A stretch of DNA of 64,000 bases from Rhizobium leguminosarum bv. trifolii WSM1325. GTDB lineage: Bacteria; Pseudomonadota; Alphaproteobacteria; Rhizobiales; Rhizobiaceae. How positions within the stretch are numbered: position 1 is the first letter of the stretch; every line of letters begins with the position of its first letter. Below the pieces are notes generated by a model. That model saw only the letters and a program-made list of their open reading frames with translations, did not search any database and was not told where the DNA came from. Shown in pieces: positions 35,689 to 47,038 of the stretch. A program made the position numbers and the translations under genes. The stretch spans positions 1,984,001 through 2,048,000 of the forward strand of contig CP001622.1 in assembly GCA_000023185.1 (NCBI GenBank), read 5' to 3'.

Positions 35689-36777
35689 ATGAAAAACGGC
35701 TTGGAAGATGTCATTGCTGCCGAAACGCAGCTTTCGGATGTCGATGGCGAAGCGGGACGACTGATCATCCGCGGTGTATCGCTGGATCACCTGGTTGCAG
35801 ACGGCACCTATGAAGGCGTCGCCGCCCTGTTGCTCGATGGGCTGATGGAAAAAAGCTTCGACGAAGCGGAATTGCGCGACTGGTTGGCGCAGGCGCGAAC
35901 GAGGATTTTCGGCCATATCAAGGCCGCCGATGCCGCCCTGCTCGCTTTGCCTCCTGTTGATGCGATGCGGGCGCTGATCGCCCGCCTGCCCGACGGCGAG
36001 GATTTCGATACTGCGCTCAGCCTTCTGGCTGCGCCCGCAGTTTTCCTGCCGGCGATCCTTCGCATGCAAAGCGGCAAAAGACCGATCGCGCCCGACGCCT
36101 CGTTGCCGCAGGCGGCCGATATCCTGCGTATGCTGACCGGAAAATTGCCGACCAGGGAGCAGACGGCGGCACTCGACACCTATCTCGTGACGATATCAGA
36201 CCATGGCCTCAATGCCTCGACCTTCGCATCACGCGTCATTGCCTCGACGCAGGCCGGCCTCACTTCTTCCGTGCTCGCCGCACTGAGCGCGCTGAAAGGG
36301 CCACTGCACGGCGGCGCGCCCGGTCCTGTGCTCGACATGCTGGATGCGATCGGAACGGCGGAGAATGCTTACTCGTGGCTCGGCGAAGCGCTCGACCGCG
36401 GCGAAAGGCTGATGGGCTTCGGCCACCGCATCTATCGCGTCCGCGATCCGCGCGCCGATGCACTGAAGGGAGCGCTGAAGCCGCTGATATCAACCGGACA
36501 GGTAAACAGCGCCCGCGGTACATTGGCCGAAGCCGTGGAGGCCTCTGCATTGGCCATCTTGAAGGCGCGCAAGCCGAACCGGCCGCTCGACGTCAATGTC
36601 GAGTTCTACACTGCGCTTCTGCTCGAAGCGCTCGGCTTTCCCCGCGAGGCCTTCACCGGCGTCTTCGCGATCGGCCGCACCGTCGGATGGCTGGCGCATG
36701 CCCGCGAACAGGCGCTCGACGGCCGGCTGATCCGTCCACGTTCGGTCTATATCGGGCCGCTGCCCGCCGCTGCCTGA
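35689..36777 (+). CDS. Citrate synthase / methylcitrate synthase family protein
   Basis: A 362-residue enzyme joining acetyl-CoA or propionyl-CoA with oxaloacetate. Catalytic His segments are SDHGLNASTFASRV (residue ~170) and GPLHGGAPGP (~207). The substrate loop is GFGHRIYRVRDPRA (~243), and the acid segment reads NVEFYTALLLE with Glu where most citrate synthases have Asp. AAAGGAG precedes the ATG. Divergent from the HTH-fused paralogue; the two may form mixed oligomers or one may regulate the other. Confidence 0.9.
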   Translation: MKNGLEDVIAAETQLSDVDGEAGRLIIRGVSLDHLVADGTYEGVAALLLDGLMEKSFDEAELRDWLAQARTRIFGHIKAADAALLALPPVDAMRALIARLPDGEDFDTALSLLAAPAVFLPAILRMQSGKRPIAPDASLPQAADILRMLTGKLPTREQTAALDTYLVTISDHGLNASTFASRVIASTQAGLTSSVLAALSALKGPLHGGAPGPVLDMLDAIGTAENAYSWLGEALDRGERLMGFGHRIYRVRDPRADALKGALKPLISTGQVNSARGTLAEAVEASALAILKARKPNRPLDVNVEFYTALLLEALGFPREAFTGVFAIGRTVGWLAHAREQALDGRLIRPRSVYIGPLPAAA

Positions 36778-36814
36778 AAGTGAATTCGGCGGCAGCATGT
36801 CCTGCCGCCGATCC

Positions 36815-37285
36815 TCAACCGCCGACGAAAGCAGCCAGATTGTCGAGCGTCGAGCGGCACCCTTCCGCATTGTCTTCGAGGCGGATCCCGGACGGAATAT
36901 TGTCACTGACCATCGTCACATCGGTGCCTCCATTCGCAGTCGACAACATCGTGCTGACGGTCATTTCGCCGGAAAAGCCCTCATCCTCGGAATCGAATAC
37001 CGTTGCCCAGACGATTCGTTCGTTCGGCACGAGTCTGGCAAAGCGGCCTTCGAACCAGTCTATCTTGTCGGAGGTCTTGCCCGGTTGCGATGTCTCGTCC
37101 TCAGGATAAACGAGCGACATGCAGAAGGCGCCACCTTCCCTGCCCTCGAAGGCATGGACGATGCCCTTCATCGTATCAGGCGGAAGCCAGGTGGCGACCG
37201 CGTCGGCATCGAGGAAGGCGCGGTAGATGCGCTCGCGCGGCGCTGCGATGAAGCGTGAGACGGTGGTGCTGCGTGAAGGGGTCAT
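36815..37285 (-). CDS. SRPBCC (AHSA1-like) domain protein
   Basis: A 156-residue START-like protein of the AHSA1/COG3832 type. The N-terminus has SRFIAAPRERIYRAFLDADA, then WLPPDTMKGIVHAFEGREGG and NERIVWATVFDSEDEGFSG, with a C-terminal helix GCRSTLDNLAAFV. The fold makes a hydrophobic cavity; ligand and function are unknown. Monocistronic between the citrate synthase gene and pyrG. Confidence 0.88.
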   Translation of the reverse strand: MTPSRSTTVSRFIAAPRERIYRAFLDADAVATWLPPDTMKGIVHAFEGREGGAFCMSLVYPEDETSQPGKTSDKIDWFEGRFARLVPNERIVWATVFDSEDEGFSGEMTVSTMLSTANGGTDVTMVSDNIPSGIRLEDNAEGCRSTLDNLAAFVGG

Positions 37286-37356
37286 GCCGGCAAGTTAGCG
37301 CAGGCACGGTTGTTATCCAGATCGCGCCTGAAACAACGCGATCTGGTTTGCATGCA

Positions 37357-39661
<2,305 letters not shown>

Positions 39662-39780
39662 GGGTCCAGTCCTGCCCGCCTGGAGACGGACATAAGTAAG
39701 AATTCTGGCGGCTCTTTACATGAGGCTTTCATCTATTCCAAGCCCTTCGGCCCGGAATAAAACTAGGAATAAGCAATGCC

Positions 39781-40551
39781 TCAGGCGAGCAGCGCCTCAT
39801 AGGCCCGGTAGATGGCGAGGAAGTCGGCCGCTTTCAAGCTCGCTCCGCCGATCAGCGCGCCGTCGACATTGGCGATGCCCATCAGCTCATGGGCATTGGC
39901 CGGCTTGACCGATCCGCCATAGAGAAGACGCATCTTGCGGCCTTCGTCGCCGAAGCGGGCCGCGAGCTCTGCCCGCATGAAGGCATGCGCCTTCTCGACA
40001 TCACCTGATGTCGGCGTCACACCGGTACCGATCGCCCAGATCGGCTCGTAGGCGATAACTGTGGTCTCGGCGGTGGCGCCGTCCGGAACGGAGGCGGAAA
40101 GCTGGCGCTTGATGACGTCGAGCGCCTGGCCTGTCCGGCGTTCATCCGCCGTCTCACCGATGCAGATGATCGCCGTCAGCCCTGCGGCAAAGGCGGCCTC
40201 CGCCTTGGCGCGGACCAGATGGTCGGTTTCGGCATGGTCGGTGCGCCGCTCGGAATGGCCGACGATGACATAGGTGCCGAAACAATCGGCAATCATCTCG
40301 GCCGAGATGTCGCCGGTATGCGCACCGGACGGGTTCTGATGGCAGTCCTGAGCGCCGATCGCCAGCGGGCTGTCGGTGCACAGTGCCGTCGCCACATAGA
40401 GCAGCGTCGCCGGCGGGCAGATCAGCGCTTCGACCTTGTCGGCCAGCGGCGGATGAACACCCTCGGCGATCGCCTTGATCTGATCCAGGGAGGCACGCAT
40501 GCCATTCATTTTCCAGTTTCCCGCCACAAGCGGGCGCACGTCAGGGGTCAT
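39781..40551 (-). CDS. tpiA: Triosephosphate isomerase
   Basis: A 256-residue TIM barrel interconverting dihydroxyacetone phosphate and glyceraldehyde 3-phosphate. Catalytic residues are in VAGNWKMNG (Lys, residue ~13), VIVGHSERR (His, ~98) and [13 protein letters not shown] (Glu, ~170). The start at ATG 40551 gives the typical rhizobial [14 protein letters not shown]. First gene of tpiA-secG-pyrG. Confidence 0.96.
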   Translation of the reverse strand: MTPDVRPLVAGNWKMNGMRASLDQIKAIAEGVHPPLADKVEALICPPATLLYVATALCTDSPLAIGAQDCHQNPSGAHTGDISAEMIADCFGTYVIVGHSERRTDHAETDHLVRAKAEAAFAAGLTAIICIGETADERRTGQALDVIKRQLSASVPDGATAETTVIAYEPIWAIGTGVTPTSGDVEKAHAFMRAELAARFGDEGRKMRLLYGGSVKPANAHELMGIANVDGALIGGASLKAADFLAIYRAYEALLA

Positions 40552-40692
40552 GCTGGCCTTCCACAATCTGCATATGCCTTGGGCAATATCAAAAGCTTGT
40601 GGCAAAGAAAAGCATCATGCCCCTGACGTAAGGGGAATCTCGTCGATCCCGCGCATATTTCTGCCGAAAACCGCCCTTTCGGCATTTTTACG

Positions 40693-40738
40693 CATGGCGT
40701 GATCGCAAAAACCGCCGCACATTTTTGCGCGACATGCT
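40693..40738. repeat. RIME-like palindromic element
   Basis: Outer arms GCATG (40693-40697) / CATGC (40734-40738) and inner arms CGCAAAAA (40705-40712) / TTTTTGCG (40723-40730) around ACCGCCGCAC. This matches the rhizobial GATCGCAAAACCGC...GCGACATGC element. It lies directly after the alpha/beta-hydrolase stop codon. Confidence 0.65.
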
Positions 40739-41638
40739 TTAGCCAGCCAGAATCCAGTTCAAAACCCGACGCCAGTCGATCATCCGGATCGGCGTCCCGT
40801 GATTGCCGGTCTGAAAAAGCGTGAAACGCGCCGGATATTTTGCCTTGTGCAGGCTTTCGAACAGCGCCTGCTGGTCTGTGGCTGCATAGACCGGATCGCG
40901 GCTGCCATGGGCGAACCAGAGCGGCAGCTTCGCCTTGTAGAAGGCGCTCCTGGTGAAATCGGGATCAGTGACCCCGCTCATGATCAGCATGCCCTTAAGC
41001 CGCTTGACGCTGTCACCATCGCGCGCAATGCCCCAGCAGACCTGGCTGCCCATCGAGGCGCAGGAAAGGATGATGGGCCGGCCGGGCGATTGCGCGCCGG
41101 CATGGCGGATGAGGCCGGCAATCGCCGCAACGCCGCTGCTGTCGAAGCTTTTGACCGTCGGCGAATAATAAACGCCGCCATTGCCGGCGACGAGGTTCTT
41201 CAGCCGGTTGAAATTGCCGCCGAAGCTATAGTCGTTGGCGCCGAGCCGGCGGTCGCCGTCGCGCCCATGGATGAAAATCACCGTGAAAGCGGCACTCTGA
41301 GCAGGTCCCACCCTGGTGACATCAAGCTTGATGCCGTCGAGGGACAGCGTCTCGTCCGCTTGCGCCTTGCGGATGCCGAGCGCCACATATTTCTGCTGCA
41401 CACGCTTTTGCGGGATCTGGTCGCGGCCGTTGATATCGCGCATCTCGTCATAGTCAATGAGCTCGAAGGCGCCGTTATCGCCGGTCTGCAACACGGTCTG
41501 CTTCGAAAACAGATCGTCCTTGAACGGCGTCAGCACATCGGCTGCCTGCGCTGGTCCACTGGCGGACAGCACGGCTGCGGATAGGAAAAACGCCGCAATT
41601 GCGGTGATGATCGTGCAATGACTTGTGGACATTCGCAT
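40739..41638 (-). CDS. Exported alpha/beta hydrolase
   Basis: A 299-residue exported protein. A signal peptide (IITAIAAFFLSAAVLSASG) ends near AQA. The hydrolase fold shows FTVIFIHGRDGDRRLGANDY, with the oxyanion-type HG, then LSCASMGSQVCW, where the nucleophile elbow would be (S-x-S-x-G-like, reading C-A-S-M-G-S), DPVYAATD with the acid and NHGTPIRM with the His. Probably a periplasmic esterase or peptidase-like protein. The start was set at ATG 41638 after AGGAA. Confidence 0.82.
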   Translation of the reverse strand: MRMSTSHCTIITAIAAFFLSAAVLSASGPAQAADVLTPFKDDLFSKQTVLQTGDNGAFELIDYDEMRDINGRDQIPQKRVQQKYVALGIRKAQADETLSLDGIKLDVTRVGPAQSAAFTVIFIHGRDGDRRLGANDYSFGGNFNRLKNLVAGNGGVYYSPTVKSFDSSGVAAIAGLIRHAGAQSPGRPIILSCASMGSQVCWGIARDGDSVKRLKGMLIMSGVTDPDFTRSAFYKAKLPLWFAHGSRDPVYAATDQQALFESLHKAKYPARFTLFQTGNHGTPIRMIDWRRVLNWILAG

Positions 41639-41857
41639 TCGGATGGTTCCTGAAGCCGGCCGCCGCTTGCCATTCTGGGCCCGGCAACGCAAATCATTGA
41701 GGAAAAGGCCGCCAAGTCCGGCGGTGTCGCGTATAGGTGTGCTTTCTGGCAAAATCTGCCTGATTCGCAAACGTGGCATGAAATGCGGTGATTTTGGGTC
41801 GGCGGCGGATGCCCGCCCAAGCCAGACCTAAGACAGGATGAAGATCTGAACGGCTCC

Positions 41858-43957
41858 ATGGACGATAGCAACGACCTTTTTTCCGGAATGCCCCTCTCTG
41901 AAAAACGCGAGGAGGCGCAGAAGCCCGCCGCTCCGGTCGAACGGCCGCCGGCTCCGGCTGCGCCGGTCGCCGCAGCGCCCCCTGCTGCCGGAGCCTCAGC
42001 GCGCCCGGCACCCGCCGCCTCGAACTCGGATGATTACGGCGCCTCGTCGATCCGCGTCCTCGAAGGCCTCGAACCGGTGCGCATGCGCCCGGGTATGTAT
42101 ATCGGCGGTACCGATGAAAAGGCGCTGCACCACCTCTTTGCCGAAGTCATCGACAATGCGATGGACGAGGCGGTCGCCGGTCACGCCAATTTCATCGAAG
42201 TCTATCTCGACCTAGAGGGTTATCTGACGGTCTCCGACAACGGCCGCGGCATCCCGGTCGAGAACCATCCGCAGGTGCCGGGCAAGTCGACGCTCGAAGT
42301 CATCATGACCAAGCTGCATGCCGGAGGTAAATTCGACGGCAAGGCCTATGAGACCTCGGGCGGCCTTCATGGCGTCGGCGTTTCGGTCGTCAACGCGCTT
42401 TCCGACGACCTCGAAGTCGAGGTGGCGCGAAACCGCAAGCTCTACCGCCAGCGCTTCTCCCGCGGACTGCCGCAGGGCGGTCTCGAAGAGCTGGGTGACG
42501 TCCACAATCGCCGCGGCACCCGCGTGCGCTTCCATCCCGACCCCCAGATCTTTGGGGATCACATGAAGTTCGATGCCGCCCGCGTCTTCCGCATGGCGCG
42601 CTCGAAAGCCTATCTGTTTGGCGGCGTCGAAATCCGCTGGAGCTGTGAGTCGGGCGTGCTGCCCGAAGGCTCCGAGGTCCCTGACAAGGCCGTCTTCCAC
42701 TTTCCTGGCGGCCTGAAGGACTATCTCCAGGCGACGATGGGCAAGGAGTTCACCGTCACCCGCGAGATTTTCGCTGGCAAGACGGAGAAGGTAAGCGGCC
42801 ACGGCTCGATGGAATGGGCGATCACCTGGTATGGCGGCGATCCGCAGGTGCATTCCTATTGCAACACCATCCCGACGACCGAAGGCGGCACACATGAAGC
42901 GGGGCTGCGCATTGCGCTGACCAAGGGCCTGAAGGCCTATGCCGAGCTGACGCAGAACAAGCGCGCCGCGCAGATCACCACCGACGACGTGATGATCTCG
43001 GCCGTCGGCATGCTGTCGGTCTTCATTCGCGAGCCGGAATTCGTCGGCCAGACCAAGGACAGGCTTGCGACCGTCGAGGCGCAGCGCATCGTCGAGAACG
43101 CGTTGCGCGATCCCTTCGACCATTACCTTGCCGACAATCCGAACGAGTCGGCCAAGCTGCTCGACTGGGTGATCGAGCGCGCCGAGGAGCGCCTGCGCCG
43201 CCGCAAGGAAAAGGAAGTCAACCGCAAGACGGCAGTGCGCAAGCTGCGCCTGCCGGGCAAGCTCGCCGACTGCTCGCAGAACACCGCCGTGGGTGCCGAA
43301 CTCTTCATCGTCGAGGGCGATTCGGCAGGCGGTTCGGCCAAGCAGGCGCGCAACCGCGCCAACCAGGCAATTCTGCCGCTGCGCGGCAAGATCCTCAACG
43401 TTGCCAGCGCCGGCCGCGAAAAACTCGGCGCCAACCAGCAGCTCGCCGATCTCGTCCAGGCTCTCGGCTGCGGCACGCGTTCGAAATACCGCGACGAAGA
43501 CCTGCGTTACGAGCGCATCATCGTCATGACCGATGCCGACGTCGACGGCGCCCATATCGCATCGCTGCTCATCACCTTCTTCTATCAGGAGATGCCGGAG
43601 CTGGTGCGCGGCGGCCATCTCTTCCTCGCCGTGCCGCCGCTCTACAAAATCACCCAAGGGGCGAAATCCGCCTATGCCCGCGACGACAATCATCGCGCCG
43701 AGCTGATGCAGACGGAGTTCAAGGGCAAGGCCAAGGTCGAGATCAGCCGCTTCAAAGGTCTCGGCGAAATGATGCCCGCCCAGCTCAAGGAAACCACCAT
43801 GGATCCGTCCAAGCGCACCCTGCTCAAGGTGCTGATCGACGAGGTGGATTTCGAAGGCACCCGCGCCGCCGTAGACGATCTGATGGGCACCAAGCCGGAA
43901 GCCCGCTTCCGCTTCATCCAGGATCGCGCGGCTTTCGCTGAAAACCTCGATATTTAG
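41858..43957 (+). CDS. parE: DNA topoisomerase IV subunit B
   Basis: A 699-residue ATPase subunit that works with ParC to unlink daughter chromosomes. After an Ala/Pro-rich N-terminal extension (residues ~24-55) come the GHKL motifs EVIDNAMDEAV, VSDNGRGIPVE and GGLHGVGVSVVNALS. The transducer follows, then TOPRIM with FIVEGDSAGGSAKQARNR and MTDADVDGAHIASLL. The C-terminus ends RFRFIQDRAAFAENLDI. Distinguished from GyrB by length and the short C-terminal TOPRIM region. Monocistronic. Confidence 0.95.
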   Translation: MDDSNDLFSGMPLSEKREEAQKPAAPVERPPAPAAPVAAAPPAAGASARPAPAASNSDDYGASSIRVLEGLEPVRMRPGMYIGGTDEKALHHLFAEVIDNAMDEAVAGHANFIEVYLDLEGYLTVSDNGRGIPVENHPQVPGKSTLEVIMTKLHAGGKFDGKAYETSGGLHGVGVSVVNALSDDLEVEVARNRKLYRQRFSRGLPQGGLEELGDVHNRRGTRVRFHPDPQIFGDHMKFDAARVFRMARSKAYLFGGVEIRWSCESGVLPEGSEVPDKAVFHFPGGLKDYLQATMGKEFTVTREIFAGKTEKVSGHGSMEWAITWYGGDPQVHSYCNTIPTTEGGTHEAGLRIALTKGLKAYAELTQNKRAAQITTDDVMISAVGMLSVFIREPEFVGQTKDRLATVEAQRIVENALRDPFDHYLADNPNESAKLLDWVIERAEERLRRRKEKEVNRKTAVRKLRLPGKLADCSQNTAVGAELFIVEGDSAGGSAKQARNRANQAILPLRGKILNVASAGREKLGANQQLADLVQALGCGTRSKYRDEDLRYERIIVMTDADVDGAHIASLLITFFYQEMPELVRGGHLFLAVPPLYKITQGAKSAYARDDNHRAELMQTEFKGKAKVEISRFKGLGEMMPAQLKETTMDPSKRTLLKVLIDEVDFEGTRAAVDDLMGTKPEARFRFIQDRAAFAENLDI

Positions 43958-44069
43958 GGCATGATGCTACCTAGTAGCACCTTCAGCTTGTTCCAAAAAA
44001 TGGGCTCATCGCGCCGAGCCGTTTTGCGATAGATTTTCTACATTGTCCAAAACGCCGTGCCCGATTTGA

Positions 44070-45188
44070 CTAGTCCAGGGAGAACTTGCGGCCCAGGTAA
44101 GCGCGAATTGGCGCATCGAAACAAATGGATAAAACATGTGCCACTCCAACAGCGGCCAAGACGGTGACGCTCACGGTGATTAACCGTGGAATGAAGCCAT
44201 CGGCAAAGTGTTCGAATTGAGCACCAAGTTGAAAAACAGGCTGATGGACCATGTAGAGGGGATAAGACAACTTTCCGAGATATCCAGCGAATGGCCGCTC
44301 CTCACTCAGTGGGACTGCAGCCGCTAGCGCCACCACGATCGGAATCACGATAGCGATGCAGATGAAATCGTAGATCTCTCTCGGGACCGTCACCGGAAAG
44401 AACAGAACACCGATCAGGACGAAAAGTGGGATTTGAGGCGGTATCGCTCTGACGCGACGATGGATCTGCCAGCGAAAGATGAGAACGCCGGCAAGGAACG
44501 AAAACCCAACTCTGACAAATCCTTCAAAGAACGCCCGCCAGCTGCCAAATCCAACTGGCCCGATAGTACCCTCGATCGCGACAATCTGGAAAAGCGCCGC
44601 CGCCAATAATACGAGAACTGCTATCTCATGCCACAAATGAAATCTTCGGCGAGCGACGGATCCGTAAGTCACGCTGGCGGCCATTTCAAAACAGAGGGAC
44701 CAGAGCGGATTGTTAATCGCGAACGCCTCTTGCCCCACCAGAAGCCCCAGGGGCAATAGGAGCATTGCACCAACCGCAAGAATTGAAACGTCGGCGAAAG
44801 AAAGACTTGCCGTGGAAGCAAATAGCGACGCGAGTACGCCCAAGGCGACGCCAGCCGCGATCATGGGATAAAGCCGTACCACGCGCTTCAGGAAGAATGT
44901 ACTGCTCGGCAAAACACCGGACTTCAATTTTTGGTCGTACCCATTTGCGATAACGAAGCCGCTAAGGCAAAAGAAGAAATCCACGCCCAGGTAGGCGTAG
45001 GAAAGACCGAAGCCAAAAATCTGGCTGGCGTGTAAGAGAGCCACCGATAACGCAGCTATTCCCCGAAGCTCGTCCAGAAAGATAAAGTGGTTCTTTGCTT
45101 GAACCGCTCGGCTAGCAAGATGGGAATCATCGGCCGAACCAGGATCCACTGCCCTACGGAATGCTGAAGCGGTCAACTCGTCGGCCAC
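44070..45188 (-). CDS. Acyltransferase 3 (OafA/NodX-like) membrane protein
   Basis: A 372-residue polytopic protein with about ten hydrophobic segments. The family signature FIFLDELRGIAALSVALLHA, with the Arg and His of the active site, is near residue 35. GVDFFFCLSGFVIANGYDQ and LKRVVRLYPM follow, and LGKLSYPLYMVHQPVF is near the C-terminus. It probably O-acylates a surface or exported polysaccharide. The GTG at 45188 overlaps the end of a HlyD-type remnant; codon use and GC differ from the neighbours, suggesting acquisition. Confidence 0.88.
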   Translation of the reverse strand: MADELTASAFRRAVDPGSADDSHLASRAVQAKNHFIFLDELRGIAALSVALLHASQIFGFGLSYAYLGVDFFFCLSGFVIANGYDQKLKSGVLPSSTFFLKRVVRLYPMIAAGVALGVLASLFASTASLSFADVSILAVGAMLLLPLGLLVGQEAFAINNPLWSLCFEMAASVTYGSVARRRFHLWHEIAVLVLLAAALFQIVAIEGTIGPVGFGSWRAFFEGFVRVGFSFLAGVLIFRWQIHRRVRAIPPQIPLFVLIGVLFFPVTVPREIYDFICIAIVIPIVVALAAAVPLSEERPFAGYLGKLSYPLYMVHQPVFQLGAQFEHFADGFIPRLITVSVTVLAAVGVAHVLSICFDAPIRAYLGRKFSLD

Positions 45189-45466
45189 AATTGGGAGCCC
45201 TTCTTACCCATGTCTTTGATCAGCCGGAACGCCACGCATCTTGAACTCACCTGATCCATGAATGGCTTCGTCAGATATGCGAGCGCTGTCCGCTCACCGG
45301 TCTGTATGAAGGCCTCCACCGGCATGCCCGGAACAGGCGCCGCCCGACCAAGCCTCTGCCACTCGCCATCGGAAACCTCAGCCCGGACGACACAGCAAAT
45401 GAGACGCGAACGTTGGTCCGCGGCCACGCTTAGCCCTCGCTTTAGATCACAAGCGCCATCTTCCAA
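45173..45466 (-). pseudogene. Remnant of a HlyD-family type I secretion adaptor (PrsE-like C-terminus)
   Basis: A 97-residue frame whose middle part (roughly residues 19-75, bases 45412-45242) matches the C-terminal end of HlyD/PrsE membrane fusion proteins: VRAEVSDGEWQRLG, then VPGMPVEAFIQTGERTALAY and LTKPFMDQ. The normal ~430-residue protein is missing upstream, and the C-terminus drifts into unrelated sequence (SSRCVAFRLIKDMGKK). It is best read as a decayed gene end; a full PrsD/PrsE-like system must have stood here or been partly copied. It directly adjoins an acyltransferase gene. Confidence 0.78.
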
Positions 45467-45782
45467 GTTGCAATTCAGCGCTGATGATCATCAAAAGATG
45501 ATTATAAATTGAATTTATAAATGACAAGTGAAACTTACATTTTTACCCTCATCAGAAGAAATAATGTATTAAAAATGCACTCTGGGGTCGAAAGGCTGAA
45601 TGCGCCTGTGGGGCGGATGGAAACAGTGTAGCGCGCCGCATTTTAGCATTCACGATTTCACGGAACTGATGAAGAACCGTAACAACTCCGTCAAACAACC
45701 GGCGCATGAAGCGGTCGGCGCGCCTTCCTCGGAGGGCATTTGCGCCGGTCGAACCGTTTTCAACCCTTGCCGGATATTTGTC
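45467..45782. other. AT-rich intergenic region
   Basis: About 316 bases. The stretch 45485-45590 is markedly AT-rich compared with the rest of the window and probably holds the promoter of the phytase-like gene. No RNA gene or repeat was recognised. Confidence 0.5.
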
Positions 45783-46922
45783 ATGACCAAGCGTTTTCTC
45801 GCGGCTGCCGCTCTCGCCCTTCTGTCAAGCACAGTCTCCGCCAGCGCCACAGATATCGGCGCCACCTTCGCGACCGCCTGCCCCTTCGGCGATTGCGCCG
45901 CTGGCATCTCGCTCTCCTATCTCGGTGAATTCGTCATCCCCACAGGCCATATCGAAAACGGCGTCGAATTCGGCGGCATTTCTGGCCTCGATTTCGATGT
46001 CGCCACCGGCCATTATATCGCCATCAGCGACGACCGCTCGGAAAGAGGCCCGGCCCGCTTCTATGAACTCAACGTCGATGTCGACGCGTCGGGCCTTAAG
46101 CGCGTTTCGGTCGTCAAGCAGGTGACGCTGAAAGACAAGAACGGCGAGCTCTTCGTTGCCCGGACCGTCGATCCAGAATCGATCCGCCTTGGCAAGGATG
46201 GCATCTATTGGGGCAGTGAGGGCGACGGCAAGGCGCTGCTGGCGCCCTTCATCCGCGTCGCATCGCCGGACGGTTCCTTCGTCCGCGAATTCAAGCTGCC
46301 GGAGGGCTTTGCACCGACCGCAGACAAGTCAACAGGCATCCGCGACAACCTCGCTTTCGAGGATCTCGCGGTCGCGCCCTCCGGCGATGTTTTCGTCGGT
46401 GTCGAAGCGGCCCTTTACCAGGACGGTCCGAACCCCTCGCTGACGTCGGGCAGCCTGTCGCGCATCGTCCGCTACGACGGCGCCACCGGCGCGCCGAAAG
46501 CCGAGTACGTCTATCCCGTCTCGCCGATCCCGCAGGCCGCCACCAAGGCCGACGGCGGTAATGACAACGGCATGTCTGAAATGCTTGCCCTCGACGATCA
46601 CCGCCTGCTCGCCGTCGAGCGGAGTTATGCCCAGGGCTTCGGCAACAGCATCGAGATCATGATGATGGATCTGACTGATGCCACCGATGTATCCGCCATC
46701 GCGTCCCTCGCCAAAAACGACCAGCGCGTCGTCCCTGTCCGCAAGAGCCAGGTCCTCGATTTGAGGGCGATCGGCCTCGTTCCCGACAATATCGAGGCCA
46801 TGTCGCTCGGCAAGGCCAAGGACGGCACCGATCTTCTCATTCTCGGCTCCGACAATAATTTTTCGACCAGCCAGAAGACGCAATTCTATGCCTTCAAGGT
46901 TCTCAACCGCCCGCAGCAGTAA
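45783..46922 (+). CDS. Exported phytase-like esterase domain protein
   Basis: A 379-residue exported protein. A signal peptide (FLAAAALALLSSTVSASA) precedes a beta-propeller-like domain of the esterase-like activity of phytase family: VEFGGISGLDFDVATGHYIA, then DPESIRLGKDGIYWGSEGDG, NLAFEDLAVAPSGDVFVGVE, NGMSEMLALDDHRLLAVER and GLVPDNIEAMSLG. Probably a periplasmic phosphoesterase or binding protein; the substrate is unknown. ATG 45783 is the only start giving a good signal peptide, though its ribosome site is weak. Confidence 0.87.
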   Translation: MTKRFLAAAALALLSSTVSASATDIGATFATACPFGDCAAGISLSYLGEFVIPTGHIENGVEFGGISGLDFDVATGHYIAISDDRSERGPARFYELNVDVDASGLKRVSVVKQVTLKDKNGELFVARTVDPESIRLGKDGIYWGSEGDGKALLAPFIRVASPDGSFVREFKLPEGFAPTADKSTGIRDNLAFEDLAVAPSGDVFVGVEAALYQDGPNPSLTSGSLSRIVRYDGATGAPKAEYVYPVSPIPQAATKADGGNDNGMSEMLALDDHRLLAVERSYAQGFGNSIEIMMMDLTDATDVSAIASLAKNDQRVVPVRKSQVLDLRAIGLVPDNIEAMSLGKAKDGTDLLILGSDNNFSTSQKTQFYAFKVLNRPQQ

Positions 46923-47038
46923 GACGCTCGGGTCTGCGGGTCGAATAGCGACGCTTTGTATACGCTTTCATGGTGCGGACCTTGAAACCGCCGGGTTGAT
47001 GGCCCATAACCAGAGTACAAGAAAAAGAAGAGGCGCGC

